From Bacillota bacterium (GTDB taxonomy: Bacteria; Bacillota; Bacilli; Alicyclobacillales; SLC66): a stretch of 37,891 nucleotides of DNA. The stretch spans positions 1 to 37,891 of the forward strand of contig JAJZCB010000029.1 of NCBI GenBank assembly GCA_021846285.1, in the 5' to 3' direction. The notes under the pieces were generated by a model. It searched no databases. It was not told the origin of the DNA and saw nothing but the letters and a program-made list of their open reading frames with translations. The position numbers and the translations under genes are program-made. Each line of letters opens with the position of its first letter. The stretch's first letter is position 1. Shown in pieces: positions 7,451 through 16,923 of this stretch.

Positions 7451-8635
7451 CTAAAAATCCGAATCGAGCCTTCCGCCCGTGATGACCAGAACCGCTGTCT
7501 TCCCTGCCAAAGATTCTGACTGCGTCAACTGTAATATGCCAGCCACGGCGCTGGCGCTGGTAAATTCGGCGATTACTCCGGCTTCTTGCGCCAACAGCCT
7601 CTGCGCTGAGGCGATCTGCTCATCCGAAACGGCAACCATGCTTCCATCGCTGACTGCGAGTTCCGCCAACAGCCGAAGCGCATTTCGGGGGCGTCGCACC
7701 GCAATCGAGGCCGCCTGCGTCACTCCATCGCCACCGTTCGAACCCTCTCCCCGAAAACGCCGCACCAATGGCTGGACAGCTTCTGCCTGCACGCCCATAA
7801 GCCTAGGCAAATGATCCGTCAACCCGAGCGCCCTCAGTTCTCGAAACCCTTTCCCGATTGCACCCAGGGTGCAACCATCACCAACTGGGGCCACGACCAA
7901 GTCCGGCACATTCCATCCCAATTGTTCGCCGATTTCAAGGGCAACGGTTTTCTTTCCCTCGACCAGGAACGGATTGAAGGCACAGTTCCTGCTGTACCAT
8001 CCATTATCCGCCCCAGCCTGTTCCGCTTCGTCATAAGCCTGATCGTAGTTGCCGGTGGACACGTGAATGTCCGCGTCGTATCTTCGCAACCAATTGAGTC
8101 GAGTCTCTGACGACTCCCTGGGAACAAACACATGACCGCGGAGTCCCGAGTGAGCACAGAAACCCGCAAGCGAAATGGCAGCATTCCCGGCGGATGCACA
8201 GTAAAGGTCGTGGAAGCCATTCGCCTGCGCCATCGCAATGGCAATCGACGTGGCACGATCCTTCAGGCAGCGAGTCGGATTTCGGGTTTCGTCTTTGACG
8301 AACAGGCCTTTCAGGCCGAGACGGGCCGCCAGTCGGGGAACAGCGACGAGGGGGGTGTTCCCTGCCTGAAGGACCACAGGCGGTTCTTCCACGGGCAATA
8401 CTGGCAGATAACGGAACACATCCGAGCGTGTGCTCCTCACTCTTCCCCTCTGCCGCCACAGGGCTTTGCCCGCCGCTTCATAGTCGTATTCGACATCAAG
8501 GATTCCGAAATCGGCGTGTTCGCCATGCGCAGCACAAGTCGGGCAGGTATATGCGATGGGATTCATGGAATGAATGCCGCCGCATCGTAAACATCGAAGA
8601 TGAGTCGCAAACAGAGACGGCCACCTCGCTCTCAA
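7451..8635 (-). CDS. Threonine synthase-like PLP-dependent lyase
   Basis: About 394 residues of the fold-type II PLP family. It has an N-terminal zinc ribbon (CLRC ... CPTC), then GNTPL, the PLP-binding lysine in NPTRCLKDRA (about residue 125), SAGNAAISLAGF as substrate loop, and the phosphate cradle GDGCTLGAIGKG. This is the plan of threonine synthases with an N-terminal ribbon, but related ammonia-lyases look alike. The frame runs open to a TTG at 8677, but that codon is the -35 box of a near-perfect promoter. The TTG at 8635, or a CTG at 8614 behind GAGGTGG, is more likely. It is 12 bases upstream of the deformylase-like gene. Confidence 0.85.
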   Translation of the reverse strand: MRARWPSLFATHLRCLRCGGIHSMNPIAYTCPTCAAHGEHADFGILDVEYDYEAAGKALWRQRGRVRSTRSDVFRYLPVLPVEEPPVVLQAGNTPLVAVPRLAARLGLKGLFVKDETRNPTRCLKDRATSIAIAMAQANGFHDLYCASAGNAAISLAGFCAHSGLRGHVFVPRESSETRLNWLRRYDADIHVSTGNYDQAYDEAEQAGADNGWYSRNCAFNPFLVEGKKTVALEIGEQLGWNVPDLVVAPVGDGCTLGAIGKGFRELRALGLTDHLPRLMGVQAEAVQPLVRRFRGEGSNGGDGVTQAASIAVRRPRNALRLLAELAVSDGSMVAVSDEQIASAQRLLAQEAGVIAEFTSASAVAGILQLTQSESLAGKTAVLVITGGRLDSDF

Positions 8636-8648
8636 GCTTTCGATTGTT

Positions 8649-8677
8649 ATTGTATACGATGCAGATAATTCCGTCAA
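8649..8677 (-). promoter_or_regulatory. Promoter plus palindromic GntR-type operator of the PLP enzyme-deformylase-gntR operon
   Basis: Reverse strand TTGACG (8672-8677), 17-base spacer, TACAAT (8649-8654). The -10 overlaps the palindrome ATTGTATACGAT (8649-8660), whose GTATAC core fits the known GntR-family consensus (yGTM-KACr). Binding of the operon's own GntR protein would block RNA polymerase. Confidence 0.6.
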
Positions 8678-8689
8678 TGTCTATCGGCC

Positions 8690-8996
8690 AAAATTGGCGT
8701 GATCATGAAATCAAAGCAACGAGACATTTCGGCATAATCTTCAGGGGCGAAATACCAACGTCTTAATTTGATGCGGTCTACACGAAGGACATCTTGGTGA
8801 AGTCTAACTCGGTTTGGGGCAACAGGCCTATCGGCGATACGGCTTTCTGTGGCCTTTCCACACAAAGACGGAGGCATTACGTTCGATCAGGTTGCGTCCG
8901 GATTCCCTGCAGGCGGTGAGCGTGACACTGATCCGGGCGCATTCTGGCATGCGATTTGTGATGCCTCCATAGATTCTGGTGCAAACCAAAAAGAGA
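8690..8996 (-). other. Unassigned interval; possible decayed coding sequence
   Basis: About 300 bases between the PLP-enzyme promoter and the thiC stop. Two reverse-strand frames look protein-like in succession. One runs from an ATG at about 8950 (ARISVTLTACRESG, later SVFVWKGHRKPYR) to TAG. The other (8674-8877) reads RVRLHQDVLRVDRIKLRRWYFAPEDYAEM to a TGA. Joined by one frameshift they would give a single short protein of roughly 80-90 residues. I do not recognise the family and see no ribosome binding site, so this is recorded as a possible remnant only. No thiC terminator is evident here. Confidence 0.25.
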
Positions 8997-10793
<1,797 letters not shown>

Positions 10794-10818
10794 TTACTCT
10801 CATCTCTTTGCGAACAAC

Positions 10819-10845
10819 AAAAAACCACTTGGGAATGCCAAGCGG
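10819..10845 (-). terminator. Riboswitch-controlled terminator upstream of thiC
   Basis: On the reverse strand CCGCTTGG (10838-10845), a 5-base loop CATTC, CCAAGTGG (10825-10832) and six U (10819-10824). The 8-bp stem has a single G-U pair. The loop and adjacent bases CATTCCC are complementary to GGGAATG of the riboswitch P1 stem. Confidence 0.85.
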
Positions 10846-10869
10846 CTGTGCGCACACAATGATTGTGCC

Positions 10870-10961
10870 CATTCCCTCCGCTGGCATTACCCAGATCAGG
10901 TGATCGGTCGGCAGTAGTCGCGACTGCCCTCTCAGCCTGGCTCAACCAAGCTCCCGGAAAT
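10870..10961 (-). ncRNA. TPP riboswitch (THI element) controlling thiC
   Basis: The reverse strand carries the conserved blocks of the THI box: GGCTGAGAGG near 10930, then CACCTGATCTGGGTAATG and CCAGCGGAGGGAATG. The P1 stem is formed by ATTTCC (10956-10961) and GGGAAT (10871-10876). When TPP is bound P1 closes and the downstream terminator folds. Without ligand GGGAATG is free to pair with CATTCCC in the terminator, allowing read-through into thiC. Confidence 0.96.
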
Positions 10962-10978
10962 CTATGAAATTCAAAGAC

Positions 10979-11007
10979 AACATACCACTACTATCGGAAG
11001 AACACAA
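10979..11007 (-). promoter_or_regulatory. Promoter of the thiC riboswitch transcript
   Basis: Reverse strand TTGTGT (11002-11007), 17-base spacer, extended -10 TGG-TATGTT (TATGTT at 10979-10984). The start would fall near 10972, about 11 bases before the P1 stem, which fits the riboswitch geometry. Confidence 0.5.
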
Positions 11008-11073
11008 CAACTCTCTGCGCGGCCGCGCGGCGCCTTGCGCAATCTTTCCCCGACATCGCCCCTCGTTTCCCTG

Positions 11074-11856
11074 TCACTTGTCGCCGACCCGACCCACTGT
11101 AGGACTGCTTGGAGACGCGACAGTGGATTTTTCCATCCTCCTCGCCTGATAGGCCATCCGTCCCGCCTCGACACCCACCGCCATAGCTCTGGCCATCTGC
11201 ACCGGATCACCCGCCCTGGCGATTGCCGTGTTGATGAGTACCGCATCGGCGCCCAGTTCCATCGCCAATGCCGCGTCGGAGGGCGCCCCGATGCCTGCGT
11301 CGACGACCACTGGCACTTGTCCGCCTATGACCTCGATGATTCGCTGCAGACGATCTGGAGAGGTCAGCCCAAGGCCGGTTCCGATTGCCGAACCGAATGG
11401 CATGACCGTTGCACAGCCGACATCGAGCAGACGTTTGGCCACCGTGTGATCGTCTGTCGTGTACGGCAGCACCACAAACCCTTCTGCCACCAGGGTCTTC
11501 GCGGCTTCCACCGTCGCTATCGGATCAGGCAAAAGCGTGTTGTCCGCAGGAATAACCTCCAGTTTGACCCAATCGGACAACCCAGCAGCGCGCGCCAAAC
11601 GGGCTGTGCGAATAGCTTCTTCTGCCGTCTGGCAACCTGCGGTGTTGGGTAACAGGAAATAGCGGTTGAGGTCGATATAGTCAAGCAGCGACTCCTCCTT
11701 GCGGTCGAGATTCACTCTCCTTACCGCCACCGTCACAATCTCGGCGCCGGATGCCTCAAGCGCTTCGCGCATCTGCTGAAACGTTGCGTACTTCCCCGTT
11801 CCAATCATCAGGCGGGAACGAAATGTACGGCCCGCAATCGTCAATAAATCTGTCAT
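11074..11856 (-). CDS. thiG: Thiazole synthase ThiG
   Basis: 260 residues. ThiG condenses deoxyxylulose phosphate, dehydroglycine and the ThiS thiocarboxylate into the thiazole phosphate. Visible landmarks are RLMIGTGKY (residues 15-23), LPNTAGC (69-75), the Schiff-base lysine in DWVKLEVI (Lys98), [33 protein letters not shown] and LINTAIA. The ATG at 11854-11856 has AAGGGGAG upstream. The frame continues open to 11979, but that extension overlaps the end of thiS. It is the last gene of tenI-thiO-thiS-thiG; the thiC promoter follows. The ~85 bases between its stop and that promoter hold nothing I can name. Confidence 0.97.
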   Translation of the reverse strand: MTDLLTIAGRTFRSRLMIGTGKYATFQQMREALEASGAEIVTVAVRRVNLDRKEESLLDYIDLNRYFLLPNTAGCQTAEEAIRTARLARAAGLSDWVKLEVIPADNTLLPDPIATVEAAKTLVAEGFVVLPYTTDDHTVAKRLLDVGCATVMPFGSAIGTGLGLTSPDRLQRIIEVIGGQVPVVVDAGIGAPSDAALAMELGADAVLINTAIARAGDPVQMARAMAVGVEAGRMAYQARRMEKSTVASPSSPTVGRVGDK

Positions 11857-11914
11857 GCCGCTCTCCCCTTCTTGAAGATGGACTGTGCCTCGCCACTTGC
11901 AATCGTCAAAGAAC

Positions 11915-12115
11915 TCAACCGCCGCCCACGAAGCGGACAATCTCGATGACATCCCCAGCGGCGAGTGTGCAGGCCGCAAATGTCTGTCGATTCATGACCT
12001 CTCCGTTTCGTTCTACCGCGATTCGCTCTGCCGCCAGGTCAAGATCCTCCAGCAACTTCACTCCTGTACAGCCAGCGGTGATATCGCGCTGCCTTCCGTT
12101 GACCACGATGGTCAT
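11915..12115 (-). CDS. thiS: Sulfur carrier protein ThiS
   Basis: 66 residues, a ubiquitin-like sulfur carrier. It starts [11 protein letters not shown] and ends [12 protein letters not shown], with the C-terminal Gly-Gly that is adenylated by ThiF and converted to a thiocarboxylate for Thi[11 protein letters not shown] (about residues 33-42) is the usual central loop. GAGGGG lies 9 bases before the ATG. It sits between thiO and thiG in the usual order. No thiF is present in the window, so sulfur loading must be done by an enzyme encoded elsewhere. Confidence 0.95.
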   Translation of the reverse strand: MTIVVNGRQRDITAGCTGVKLLEDLDLAAERIAVERNGEVMNRQTFAACTLAAGDVIEIVRFVGGG

Positions 12116-12129
12116 AGATCATCCCCTCC

Positions 12130-13260
12130 TCAGTTGATCGCTGGCGCATCTTGCGTCACACCCGGCCTAAAAGCCCGCCAGTGTTCTGGCCACGATCCGC
12201 CATCCACTGCCTCTGCTATCATTTTGCCGGTCACGGGTGTCAGGAGAATACCATTGCGATAATGTCCAACTGCATAGATCAATTGCGGGTACACAGGATC
12301 CGGCCCGGTCAGCGGCAAAGAATTTGGCGTCGTCGGCCGAAATCCCAGCCACGCCCTCTCAAATGCCGCGTTGGCCAGCCCCGGAGCAACAGCGCGCGCG
12401 GCCTTCAGCAGGCTGAACACGGCCTCCACCGTCACGTCGTTCTGAAAACGGGCGTCATGTTCTTGCGTCGCCCCGGCGATGATGCTCCCGTCGCGCTTGG
12501 GCACCAGATAGATACCCTCGGCAAAAGCGGTTCGCTGAAGGCGGAGGGAACCCGCAGGTCGAATGGATAACAACTGCCCCTTGACCGGCCCCACTCGGGT
12601 AGGCAGCGACGGTGTTCCGGCGATGCCCCCAGTCCAGGCGCCCGCCGCAAGAATCAAAAATTCGGCCTGAAAGGCAGTATCCAGCGTGTTCACTACCACG
12701 CCTTTACCGTCAACACGGTAAGACAAGACCTCCGCGCCTTCCATTACGTCTGTCCGAATCCTGGCGGCAGCGGCAAGCGCCTGAGACAGGAGCGGAGCGG
12801 CAACGTTGCCATCGTCGGGCAGATGCAAAGCGCCGTAAGTCGGCCCGAGAAGGGGCTCCAGCCGGGCCGTTTCGGCGGGCGTCAGCCACTGCGCGCGAGC
12901 GCCGGCCTCCGTCTGCCACACGCCGCGCAAGCGCAGACGTTCCGCCTCCTCTTCGCCATGCGCAAGGCGGAGTGTGCCATTGTCCGCCATTTGAATATCG
13001 ATCCCCGTTTCCTCAAACAGTTCATCCGCAAACGCGCGATACATGGATCGACTCTCCAGGCCCAAGCGGTACAAGGGGCCCGGTTTGTCCATCTCCAGTT
13101 GCGCGCCCAGCATGCCGGCTGCGGCGCTGGAAGCGCCCATTCCGATCTTCCCTCTCTCCAGGAGAAGAACACGACGCCCCGCCTGGCCAAGCCGCCACGC
13201 GATGCAGGCGCCGATGACACCCCCTCCCGCCACGATGACGTCATATGTTGTGGTTTTCAC
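12130..13260 (-). CDS. thiO: Glycine oxidase ThiO
   Basis: About 376 residues, an FAD-dependent D-amino-acid-oxidase-type enzyme that turns glycine into dehydroglycine for ThiG. The N-terminal dinucleotide fold is YDVIVAGGGVIGACIAWRL followed by VLLLERG. Further landmarks are SSAAAGMLGAQ, GPVKGQLLSI, YLVPKRDGSIIAGATQE and the C-terminal YAVGHYRNGILLTPVTG. The GTG at 13258-13260 is chosen as the start because GAGGAGG stands upstream at the right distance; this gives a 20-base overlap with the end of tenI. It is followed by thiS after 14 bases. Confidence 0.95.
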   Translation of the reverse strand: MKTTTYDVIVAGGGVIGACIAWRLGQAGRRVLLLERGKIGMGASSAAAGMLGAQLEMDKPGPLYRLGLESRSMYRAFADELFEETGIDIQMADNGTLRLAHGEEEAERLRLRGVWQTEAGARAQWLTPAETARLEPLLGPTYGALHLPDDGNVAAPLLSQALAAAARIRTDVMEGAEVLSYRVDGKGVVVNTLDTAFQAEFLILAAGAWTGGIAGTPSLPTRVGPVKGQLLSIRPAGSLRLQRTAFAEGIYLVPKRDGSIIAGATQEHDARFQNDVTVEAVFSLLKAARAVAPGLANAAFERAWLGFRPTTPNSLPLTGPDPVYPQLIYAVGHYRNGILLTPVTGKMIAEAVDGGSWPEHWRAFRPGVTQDAPAIN

Positions 13261-13939
13261 CTCTGCCGCCTCCTCTAGCGATTGTGGGAAAAGGAACCCG
13301 GGGCACAGCACGCGATCGGGCGATCCGATCGAGCAGAGACTGCGCAGCCCTGCGCGGATTCTCGCTCTCCAGGATGGCGCCGATGACAGCTATGCCGCTG
13401 CACCCCGTTTGCAGTACCTCTTCCACATTCTCTTCCATGATGCCACCGATCGCGATCACTGGAATCGACAGCCCCTGGACGATCTCTGCCAAGGTCTGTG
13501 TTCCCCGAGGCGGAACACCCGCATGGGAACTGGTGGCAAATACATGCCCGAACGTCACATAATCCGCGCCGCGCGTCTCCGCCTCAGCGGCCTCATCCAG
13601 CGAGTGCACCGAACAACCGATCAATCCGCTCCATCCGGTCTCCTGCCGCAGAAATCGAACAGCCTCCAGCGGCAGCGACTTCGCCGCCAGATGAACGCCC
13701 GCTGCCCCGGCGGCAATGGCCACATCGACACGATCATTGATGAACAGCCGGGTATCCACACGCGCCTCGCGACATTGGAACGACAGTCTTCTGAGAAATG
13801 CGTACGTTTCAGCCGCTGGGGCTCTCTTCTGGCGAATTTGCACGACATCCGCCCCTCCGAGCGCACCTTGCAGCAACGCTTCCTCAAGCGGGAGACGGTG
13901 ACGCTGCTGATCACTGATGATATGGAGAGCCGCCCTCAT
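13241..13939 (-). CDS. tenI: Thiazole tautomerase TenI (ThiE-like)
   Basis: About 232 residues of the TIM-barrel ThiE/TenI family. The stretch GCSVHSLDEA followed by GADYVTFGHVFATSSHAG and IPVIAIGGI resembles Bacillus TenI (SVHSLEEA, DADYVLFGHVFET) more than ThiE, and the FGHVF histidine fits the tautomerase. The ThiE-like LFINDRVDVA is also present, so thiamine-phosphate synthase activity is not excluded. The ATG at 13937-13939 has AAGGGTGG 6 bases upstream; a longer open frame to 14176 would pass through a terminator hairpin. First gene of the thiazole operon. Confidence 0.88.
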   Translation of the reverse strand: MRAALHIISDQQRHRLPLEEALLQGALGGADVVQIRQKRAPAAETYAFLRRLSFQCREARVDTRLFINDRVDVAIAAGAAGVHLAAKSLPLEAVRFLRQETGWSGLIGCSVHSLDEAAEAETRGADYVTFGHVFATSSHAGVPPRGTQTLAEIVQGLSIPVIAIGGIMEENVEEVLQTGCSGIAVIGAILESENPRRAAQSLLDRIARSRAVPRVPFPTIARGGGRGENHNI

Positions 13940-13955
13940 GATTCCACCCTTTCTC

Positions 13956-13990
13956 AAAAAGCAAAAACCGCACCCAAAAAACGGATACGG
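13956..13990 (-). terminator. Rho-independent terminator hairpin just before tenI
   Basis: Reverse strand CCGTATCC (13983-13990), loop GTTTTTT, GGGTGCGG (13968-13975), then TTTTT-GC-TTTTT (13956-13967). The 8-bp stem includes two G-U pairs. It ends 17 bases before the tenI ATG. It may end transcripts from the GH130 operon, or act as an attenuator of a tenI transcript started at about 14020. Confidence 0.6.
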
Positions 13991-14027
13991 CGGGCTTCCA
14001 ATTTGAACCCTGCAAACGCGATCAGTT

Positions 14028-14033
14028 ATTATA
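14028..14033 (-). promoter_or_regulatory. Candidate -10 box of a tenI operon promoter
   Basis: A perfect TATAAT on the reverse strand with an AT-rich flank. The best -35 at 17 bases (GCTTTC) is poor, so confidence is limited. A start near 14020 would place the terminator at 13956-13990 in the leader. Confidence 0.35.
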
Positions 14034-14118
14034 CTATCATAATTTGCATCGAAAGCACATAAGCGTTGTTCCCCGCGCCAATCAAGTTGAGTCATAGCTA
14101 CAGTGTTCCCGTACTGGC

Positions 14119-15186
14119 CTACGCCACAACCGCCCGCAATTCGTTCAGCACATCCTGCATCCGCAACTCCATGCACGCCATGGAATCATCCGCAGCGCCG
14201 TAGTAGATCCGCAGCCTGTCGTTCACAACAACTGCCCCGCATGAGAACACGACATTGGAAAAAAATCCCGAGGTCTCATACTGTTCTTCCGGAATCAGAA
14301 TCGGACGATCCGTACGCGCCAGCACTGCAGAGGGATCGTGAAGATCCAGAAGAACCGCTCCCAGGCAATATCGATCTCTCTCATCCACGGCATGATAGAT
14401 CTCCAGCCAACCGTCCGGCGTACGAATCGGCACCGCACCGGCCCCAATTCGCTTGCAGTCCCAGAAGTTCCTGCGCAAGCCAAGCAAAAATCGATGGTTC
14501 CCCCAATGAATCAGGTCCCTGGATTCCGCAATCCACATCTCAGGCGCGCCAATCCCGCTTGGCACCGGTCGGTGGATGGCATAGTACCGCCCATTAATCA
14601 TCTCAGGGAACAGGACGACGTCTTTATTTTCGGGAGGAAATATGATCCCGTGTCGGACTGCGCTTGTAAAATCCTGAGTGGATGCCAGACCCACACTGGC
14701 TCCCAGTCTTGAAACGGCCGTGTACGCAATATAGTATTGATCGCCTACCTTTGAACACCGCGGATCCTCAATCCCGTAAGCGTCCAATTCGTTGTGCGGA
14801 AACAGAAAAGCCCTATCCTCAACGGTAAAATGGTGGCCATCCTGGCTTCGCGCCAACCGGAGGTAGGATATGGACGTCAGGAATGACGAAGTGGACGGTT
14901 CGCATCCCCTTATCACACGCGGGTCCGAAAAATCGTAGCGAACATCGTCTGCGTCCAGCCGCACGAACACAACATCGCGGACCGCCGGATCATACACCGG
15001 CGCCACAATCTGGCCTCGCTCTGACACAACGGCGCTCTCCGCGACACGGAGAATCAGAATGATTTCCTCTTCAAACACTGCCGTAGCTGCATTAAACACC
15101 CCCACCACTTCACAACCTGGTATAATCGGCGTTACGTCCTCGGGAGTAATCAGTGGGTTAGCATGGTAACGATCGATTTGAACCAC
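14119..15186 (-). CDS. Glycoside hydrolase family 130 enzyme (mannoside phosphorylase-type)
   Basis: 355 residues forming a five-bladed beta-propeller typical of GH130. Family landmarks are GVFNAATAVFEEEIILILRVAE (residues 29-50), the acid in YGIEDPR (Asp141), VVLFPEMINGRYYAIHRP with the phosphate-binding His-Arg, and DCKRIGAGAVPIRTPDGWLEIYHAVDE. GH130 enzymes mostly phosphorolyse beta-1,2- or beta-1,4-linked mannosides in the cytoplasm; the retained HRP and K-R residues favour a phosphorylase over a hydrolase. Start is GTG behind AAAGGAAG. It is the last gene of a transporter operon, which fits breakdown of imported oligosaccharides. The exact linkage cannot be read. Confidence 0.88.
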   Translation of the reverse strand: MVQIDRYHANPLITPEDVTPIIPGCEVVGVFNAATAVFEEEIILILRVAESAVVSERGQIVAPVYDPAVRDVVFVRLDADDVRYDFSDPRVIRGCEPSTSSFLTSISYLRLARSQDGHHFTVEDRAFLFPHNELDAYGIEDPRCSKVGDQYYIAYTAVSRLGASVGLASTQDFTSAVRHGIIFPPENKDVVLFPEMINGRYYAIHRPVPSGIGAPEMWIAESRDLIHWGNHRFLLGLRRNFWDCKRIGAGAVPIRTPDGWLEIYHAVDERDRYCLGAVLLDLHDPSAVLARTDRPILIPEEQYETSGFFSNVVFSCGAVVVNDRLRIYYGAADDSMACMELRMQDVLNELRAVVA

Positions 15187-15222
15187 GATGTTCTTCCTTT
15201 CAGTACCTCGAATGTGATGGTC

Positions 15223-16713
15223 TCATAGCGACACATGATTCTCGGCTCGTTCTTTGACGTGGAAATCAAGGGGCGCATCACCCGCGTACAGGATGCCGTC
15301 CTTTTCGTAGATGCGTTCCCCGCTCGGCGTCAGCGCCACCACTGCGGTTCCCTGCGCGGGCACAGCCAGCAACGCCTGATGCTGCGCCTCTCGAAGCACG
15401 AAGCGATGCGCTGCAACATCGTACACATCGAATTTCCCCTCGCTGAGGTAGAGCACCGCCTCACGTTCCTCGTCATGAGGATTATAGTAGAGAAATGTAG
15501 GGCAACAGGATGTCGCCAGAAAATCGGTCTTGTTCAAATCGATCTGCAGCACGTACTCGTCTTCCGTAGGACGGATGATTTCCCCCAGCCACAAGCTCAA
15601 GGCGCCGCCGTACACGGATTTATGCCCGTGAAAATCGCCGCAAGCGTAGAGAGCCCGTCCCTGCTCATTCCGACGAATCGATTCATACGGCACAGCCTCG
15701 GTCAGGTCCGGTCGCGACTGATCGTCAGCCGGCAGGCAGTCGGAGAAATACCAGCGCAGGTTTGCGGCCAGATGCAACGCATAGCGACCAATGACTGGCG
15801 CGTACCGAGGATGATATTTCACCAACGGCGCGAGAAAAGGCAACGCGACCATGGACTCCAGACTGTACGCTCTGCTGGCTGCCTCTTCCCGCGTATAGCC
15901 CCGCCAGCCGTATAGCAACCCATTGATCTCCTTGTCGCCCCAGCTACCAGTGTGCAGGCATCCTTCCTGCGGATCCAACGCAAAACGGACAATGCGATCA
16001 AGGTCAATCTCACGATTTTCGAGGCTCCATTTGGAGGCCGCCAGCACCGCCATCGCGCCACTGGGGATTTCATACCAGGGGTTGCTCGAAAACATTTGGT
16101 AGGAAGTGAGCGCGCGCCGTGCCTCGCCGCGGTATTTCTCCTCCCCGAACACTTCAAACGCAGCCGCCATCAGGTAGGCGTATCCGCCGATGGCATCGGG
16201 CTGTCGGTAGGCGTCGTTGCGAGTAAACGGTCGATTGGCCGCAAAGTCATAGCCCTGATCATTAAAGTCGTAGTTCACGGCTTGCCCCAACTCGATCAAC
16301 CGCTCCATAGCGCGGCGGAGACGGGCGACCCCCACCGGATCGTGCAGGAGACAGCGCTTCACGATCTCGCACGCCAGCGCATTGACATACATCAGATACC
16401 AGTATTCGCACAGAGTGTCTCCCGGACCGTTCAAGAACACACCGAACGCCTCGCTATAATAGTCCTCAAGGGACGGAAGCAACGCGCTTACATCCTCCCC
16501 GCGCATGTGCATGCCTACAACAATGGCCCCGTATGTGATCAGCTCACTCCCGAATCCCTCCAAAAATGCGGTGAAGTGCTGTCGACCGCTGTCATTTGTC
16601 CTGAGGACCCCATTGTTCGGATCCATCACAAACTGAATGAATGCATTCGCCCTTTGCCTCAGGTCCAGCGGTTTCTCCTGCGGGCGAACGGGAAACAGGT
16701 TCTCTTCGATCAC
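15223..16713 (-). CDS. Unassigned 496-aa protein, probable intracellular carbohydrate-active enzyme
   Basis: 496 residues without a signal peptide. Residues 20-330 are a run of amphipathic helices with aromatic, Gly-rich turns (NGPGDTLCEYWYLMYVNA, SSNPWYEIPSGAMAVLAAS, DGCLHTGSWGD-like EGCLHTGSWGDKEINGLLYGW), which looks like an (alpha/alpha)6 barrel. Residues 390-490 look like a beta-sandwich (SCCPTFLYYNPHDEEREAVLYLSEG, then VPAQGTAVVALTPSG). That two-domain plan is common in glycosidases and polysaccharide lyases, but I cannot name the family. GTG start behind GAGGAG. It stands between the transporter genes and GH130, 36 bases from the latter, so the two enzymes probably act on the same imported sugar. 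Confidence 0.75.
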   Translation of the reverse strand: MIEENLFPVRPQEKPLDLRQRANAFIQFVMDPNNGVLRTNDSGRQHFTAFLEGFGSELITYGAIVVGMHMRGEDVSALLPSLEDYYSEAFGVFLNGPGDTLCEYWYLMYVNALACEIVKRCLLHDPVGVARLRRAMERLIELGQAVNYDFNDQGYDFAANRPFTRNDAYRQPDAIGGYAYLMAAAFEVFGEEKYRGEARRALTSYQMFSSNPWYEIPSGAMAVLAASKWSLENREIDLDRIVRFALDPQEGCLHTGSWGDKEINGLLYGWRGYTREEAASRAYSLESMVALPFLAPLVKYHPRYAPVIGRYALHLAANLRWYFSDCLPADDQSRPDLTEAVPYESIRRNEQGRALYACGDFHGHKSVYGGALSLWLGEIIRPTEDEYVLQIDLNKTDFLATSCCPTFLYYNPHDEEREAVLYLSEGKFDVYDVAAHRFVLREAQHQALLAVPAQGTAVVALTPSGERIYEKDGILYAGDAPLDFHVKERAENHVSL

Positions 16714-16755
16714 ATTCGCATCTCCTCTGGCTGCCGGCTTATCGATTTCGATATA

Positions 16756-16923
16756 TTACAAACAGACAAACAGACCCAATACCACAAGAATGCTGCTCAG
16801 AGCTATCCCAAGCGTATTCACGACGATACTGGCCTGGTTCAGCCCATACCATCTGGCCAGAAGGGATAGGATGATCAAAAATCCGCCAATTTGCGCCAGC
16901 AATTTCCCGACTTTACGTCGCAT
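16756..16923 (-). CDS. Small two-helix membrane protein, 55 aa
   Basis: MRRKVGKLLAQIGG followed by two hydrophobic stretches (about residues 12-26 and 33-55) joined by a short polar turn. The positively charged N-terminus would stay inside. The ATG at 16921-16923 has GGAG 8 bases upstream and overlaps the end of the OppF-like gene by 11 bases, which indicates translational coupling. An open frame extends further up to 17055, but only by running inside the ATPase gene. I do not recognise the family. Its place at the end of the transporter genes suggests a transporter accessory peptide or a chance small membrane protein. Confidence 0.6.
   Translation of the reverse strand: MRRKVGKLLAQIGGFLIILSLLARWYGLNQASIVVNTLGIALSSILVVLGLFVCL

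Noticed and set aside
11856-11979. Longer ThiG with 41 extra N-terminal residues
   Set aside because: The extension overlaps the end of thiS, lacks a ribosome binding site and does not resemble ThiG; the ATG at 11856 has AAGGGGAG.
14028-14033. TPP riboswitch upstream of tenI
   Set aside because: I looked for CTGAGA and ACCTGATC...TAATGCCAGCG in 13940-14118 on both strands and found neither.
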